Origin: Carnegiea gigantea
Lineage: Eukaryota; Streptophyta; Magnoliopsida; Caryophyllales; Cactaceae
Assembly (NCBI GenBank): GCA_029747015.1
Contig: JAKOGI010000524.1
Span: forward strand, 124,001 to 188,000
Reading direction: 5' to 3'
DNA: 64,000 bases
The position numbers and the translations under genes are program-made. Below the pieces are notes generated by a model, which saw only the letters and a list, made by a program, of their open reading frames with translations, searched no databases and was not told the origin of the DNA. Shown in pieces: positions 62,176 to 64,000 of the stretch (position 1 is its first letter; each line of letters begins with the position of its first letter).

Positions 62176-64000
62176 TGTAACACTCCTAACCCTAGGGCTA
62201 AGTGTATTAAAGTTTCCTTAAATCCTATTTAAATTCTAAAACGAAACGGACAAAATTTAGCCTGAAAACTGACTATTCCCCAGGCTAAAAGTCTTACACT
62301 AAATCCCTGCATTGAATAGAAGCGTATAAAACTCTAAAATAAGCTCAATGGTTACACGCCGAAGTCCACAGCTCTACAGGCCACTCACCCAGAGTACACC
62401 AAAACCATAAAACTTAATAATAAAGAAGGAAATAAAAGATACAACTCAACGGATCACACATCCGGAATACTGAGGTTTTACATTCCAAAAATAAACAACT
62501 TATACAAATGGTGGCCGACTAATCATACGGTTGGCTTATATGGCCATACAGAGCGACTTCTAAACAAAATGCACTAGATGAATACATGTTACATACATTT
62601 ACAACTCTAGGGATACATTATAATACGTGTAACATGTAAGCCCACTTCTATACGTGCACACATGCACCTTTGAAAGGCAAGGGTACACTCCAACCCGCCA
62701 TAGTAAATTGACTTCTTCATGTCATAACAAAAACCTGGGAAAGGGGGAAATAGTAATGGGACGAGCAACCACACGTTCAGTGAGTATTTTCCGACTCATC
62801 AAAACCAAAACCATTAGGAAGCAATAATAATAGACAGTAGTGACACGATAATTGTATATTACTATCATATTAGGCAATCAGAACCCCAAAGAAGGGTTCT
62901 CACCCATGAACTTTATAATAGCGATTCAAACTCGTTTCTAGACCCTTAATACCGAAACTTCCCTACTAACAAGCGTTTAGGCACATAAACAAGCAACAAG
63001 GATTATGCACGGAACTTTCTTTTACAGGGTATGCACATTTGAAAGCTTAAATGCTCGATGCATTGCAAGGATATAGCCACAATTTACTTGAAATTTCATT
63101 CAAACTATGCATGGAATCTCATTCACATGATATGCACAGCATATGCACATTTCAAATCTCATTTTCCTGAAACCACTTTGTTTAGCCTCTTGAGGCTCAT
63201 GTTCTTTAAAAAGAAATCTCTTTCGTATTGGCCCTTTAATGACCCTTATGAGCTTTTCGAATCTTATTCAAACTAGCCTCTTAATGGCCTTGACATCTTT
63301 CTTTTCCTAAAATACTTAAAATGGCGAAATGTCAACAACTTCTCTTACTTATTAGGAAAATACTCTTGGCATAAGATCATCATAATGTGCTAGTTGGGTG
63401 AGATCTATTCTCGACCCCTAGTGAGACTATCGCTCACGCTAAACTCTTACTCTCGAGATGATAACTGATTTGGACCTTTACCCTCGTCAGGGTCTTCTAG
63501 GGTATCCACTTCTTAGTCTACTCCCTAGGCTAGAGATTCCCCCGTTGTAGTAGGTTCACTCACATGGGATTCCCCCGTTCTTGTAGGTTCACTCCCATCT
63601 TATTGTCCCTTAAGCACAATATCTTAGCCATTTAGAACGCGCCTGCCACAGCGGCTAATAGGTTTGCTGTCTCTTCCAGCGAAATCATTTATCATGCAAC
63701 TCGCTCCTTTTTAAAATTCTTTAGAGATTTCCCCGTTCTGGCAGGCTCACTTCCGTTTAAAATTGTATTCGTATAGTTACAAATAGGCCATCATTCGCTA
63801 ATAGTTATGGCTACTTTTATTTTCAGCCACGAAAATCTTCTTTTTCAAAACTCACTCTCACACACATGATAAAGCTTAACGATATAAAGGGAAGGGGTTC
63901 ACACGTAACACATTTTAAACACTTCATAATTCAACATGGCAGAATCTGCCCAATAAGCCACACATGGCCTCGCAATCCACACGATTGCAGTCAATCACAA
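62176..64000 (-). repeat. 5' LTR (partial) of the Tekay-like derivative
   Basis: Starts TGTAACACTCC beside the primer-binding site and continues past the window edge, so it is already longer (over 1.8 kb) than the partner LTR. After the first ~100 bases it holds text not in the partner, including short repeated motifs such as GATTCCCCCGTT and TGTAGGTTCACTC (63536-63595). Confidence 0.5.

Larger units (their letters stand above)
57942..64000 (-). mobile_element. Non-autonomous Ty3/gypsy (Tekay-like) derivative, running off the window
   Basis: On the minus strand: a 5' LTR whose inner end (GTGTTACA) is at 62176, a Met-tRNA primer-binding site TGGTATCAGAG at 62173-62163, about 2.9 kb of interior, a polypurine tract (TTAAGGGGGAAGGAA, 59286-59272) preceded by GGGGACGAAATTC, and a 3' LTR from 59271 to 57942 with TGTAACG/GTTACA ends. 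The ACGAAATTC plus purine tract is the chromovirus (Tekay) signature. No gag or pol pattern is visible in the interior, so this looks like a LARD-type derivative. Confidence 0.75.

Noticed and set aside
1..64000. CRISPR array, operons, bacterial or organellar insertions
   Set aside because: No regularly spaced repeat array, no polycistronic layout and no recognisable plastid or mitochondrial gene.

Overview
The window is nuclear DNA from a eudicot plant. It shows short GT-AG split exons, AT-rich spacers, plant-only gene families (type-1 ACC synthase, isoprenylated heavy-metal-domain protein), Ty1/copia and Ty3/gypsy LTR elements, MITEs and an endogenous pararetrovirus. I cannot name the species. 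There is no bacterial-style operon, tRNA, rRNA or CRISPR array.

Left third (1-21 kb) is gene-bearing. A five-exon ACC synthase gene (639-4671, +), the committed step of ethylene synthesis, has a TATA box at 448-456 and a C-terminal tail with Ser-Pro sites. A three-exon HIPP-type gene (12504-11249, -) follows, with a two-codon first exon and a CaaX end. Then comes a two-exon At1g01500-like gene (17949-20272, +) with a Gly-rich membrane segment. Between them lie a tRNA-derived SINE with a 14-bp target duplication (5732-5865), a gag-only copia-type element (7672-11050) whose ~0.95-kb terminal repeats look compound (an LTR, then a primer-binding site, then a second different LTR), and small MITE-like elements.

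Middle (21-32 kb) is transposon debris over an old copia element. RT/RNase H fragments (24040-26380) are split by a 1270-bp Harbinger-like element with TAA target duplication. A copia 3' LTR (27408-27771) is followed by a 758-bp hAT-like element with 8-bp target duplication (27833-28590).

From 29.5 to 57.7 kb, pieces of a CUL1-like cullin gene recur on the minus strand: a decayed copy (30060-31812), a rearranged copy (41370-42654), a lone first exon (46264-46389), and a copy with seven consecutive in-frame exons (55763-57655). The last has lost exon 1, stops before the cullin-homology/RBX1-binding domain, and ends with an exon that looks like a diverged duplicate of its own fourth exon. Interleaved are a ~6-kb decayed endogenous Caulimoviridae copy (32340-38370, -) and a large Athila-like gypsy LTR region with an intact 255-codon reading frame (46604-53897).

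The right end (57942-64000) is a non-coding gypsy (Tekay-like) derivative on the minus strand: LTR, polypurine tract, ~2.9 kb of non-coding interior, Met-tRNA primer-binding site, and the start of a second LTR that runs off the window. The expressed, selected genes are most likely the three in the left third. The 57.6-kb cullin-derived locus is the main candidate for something not yet described. All homology calls are by eye from motifs; no database search was possible.
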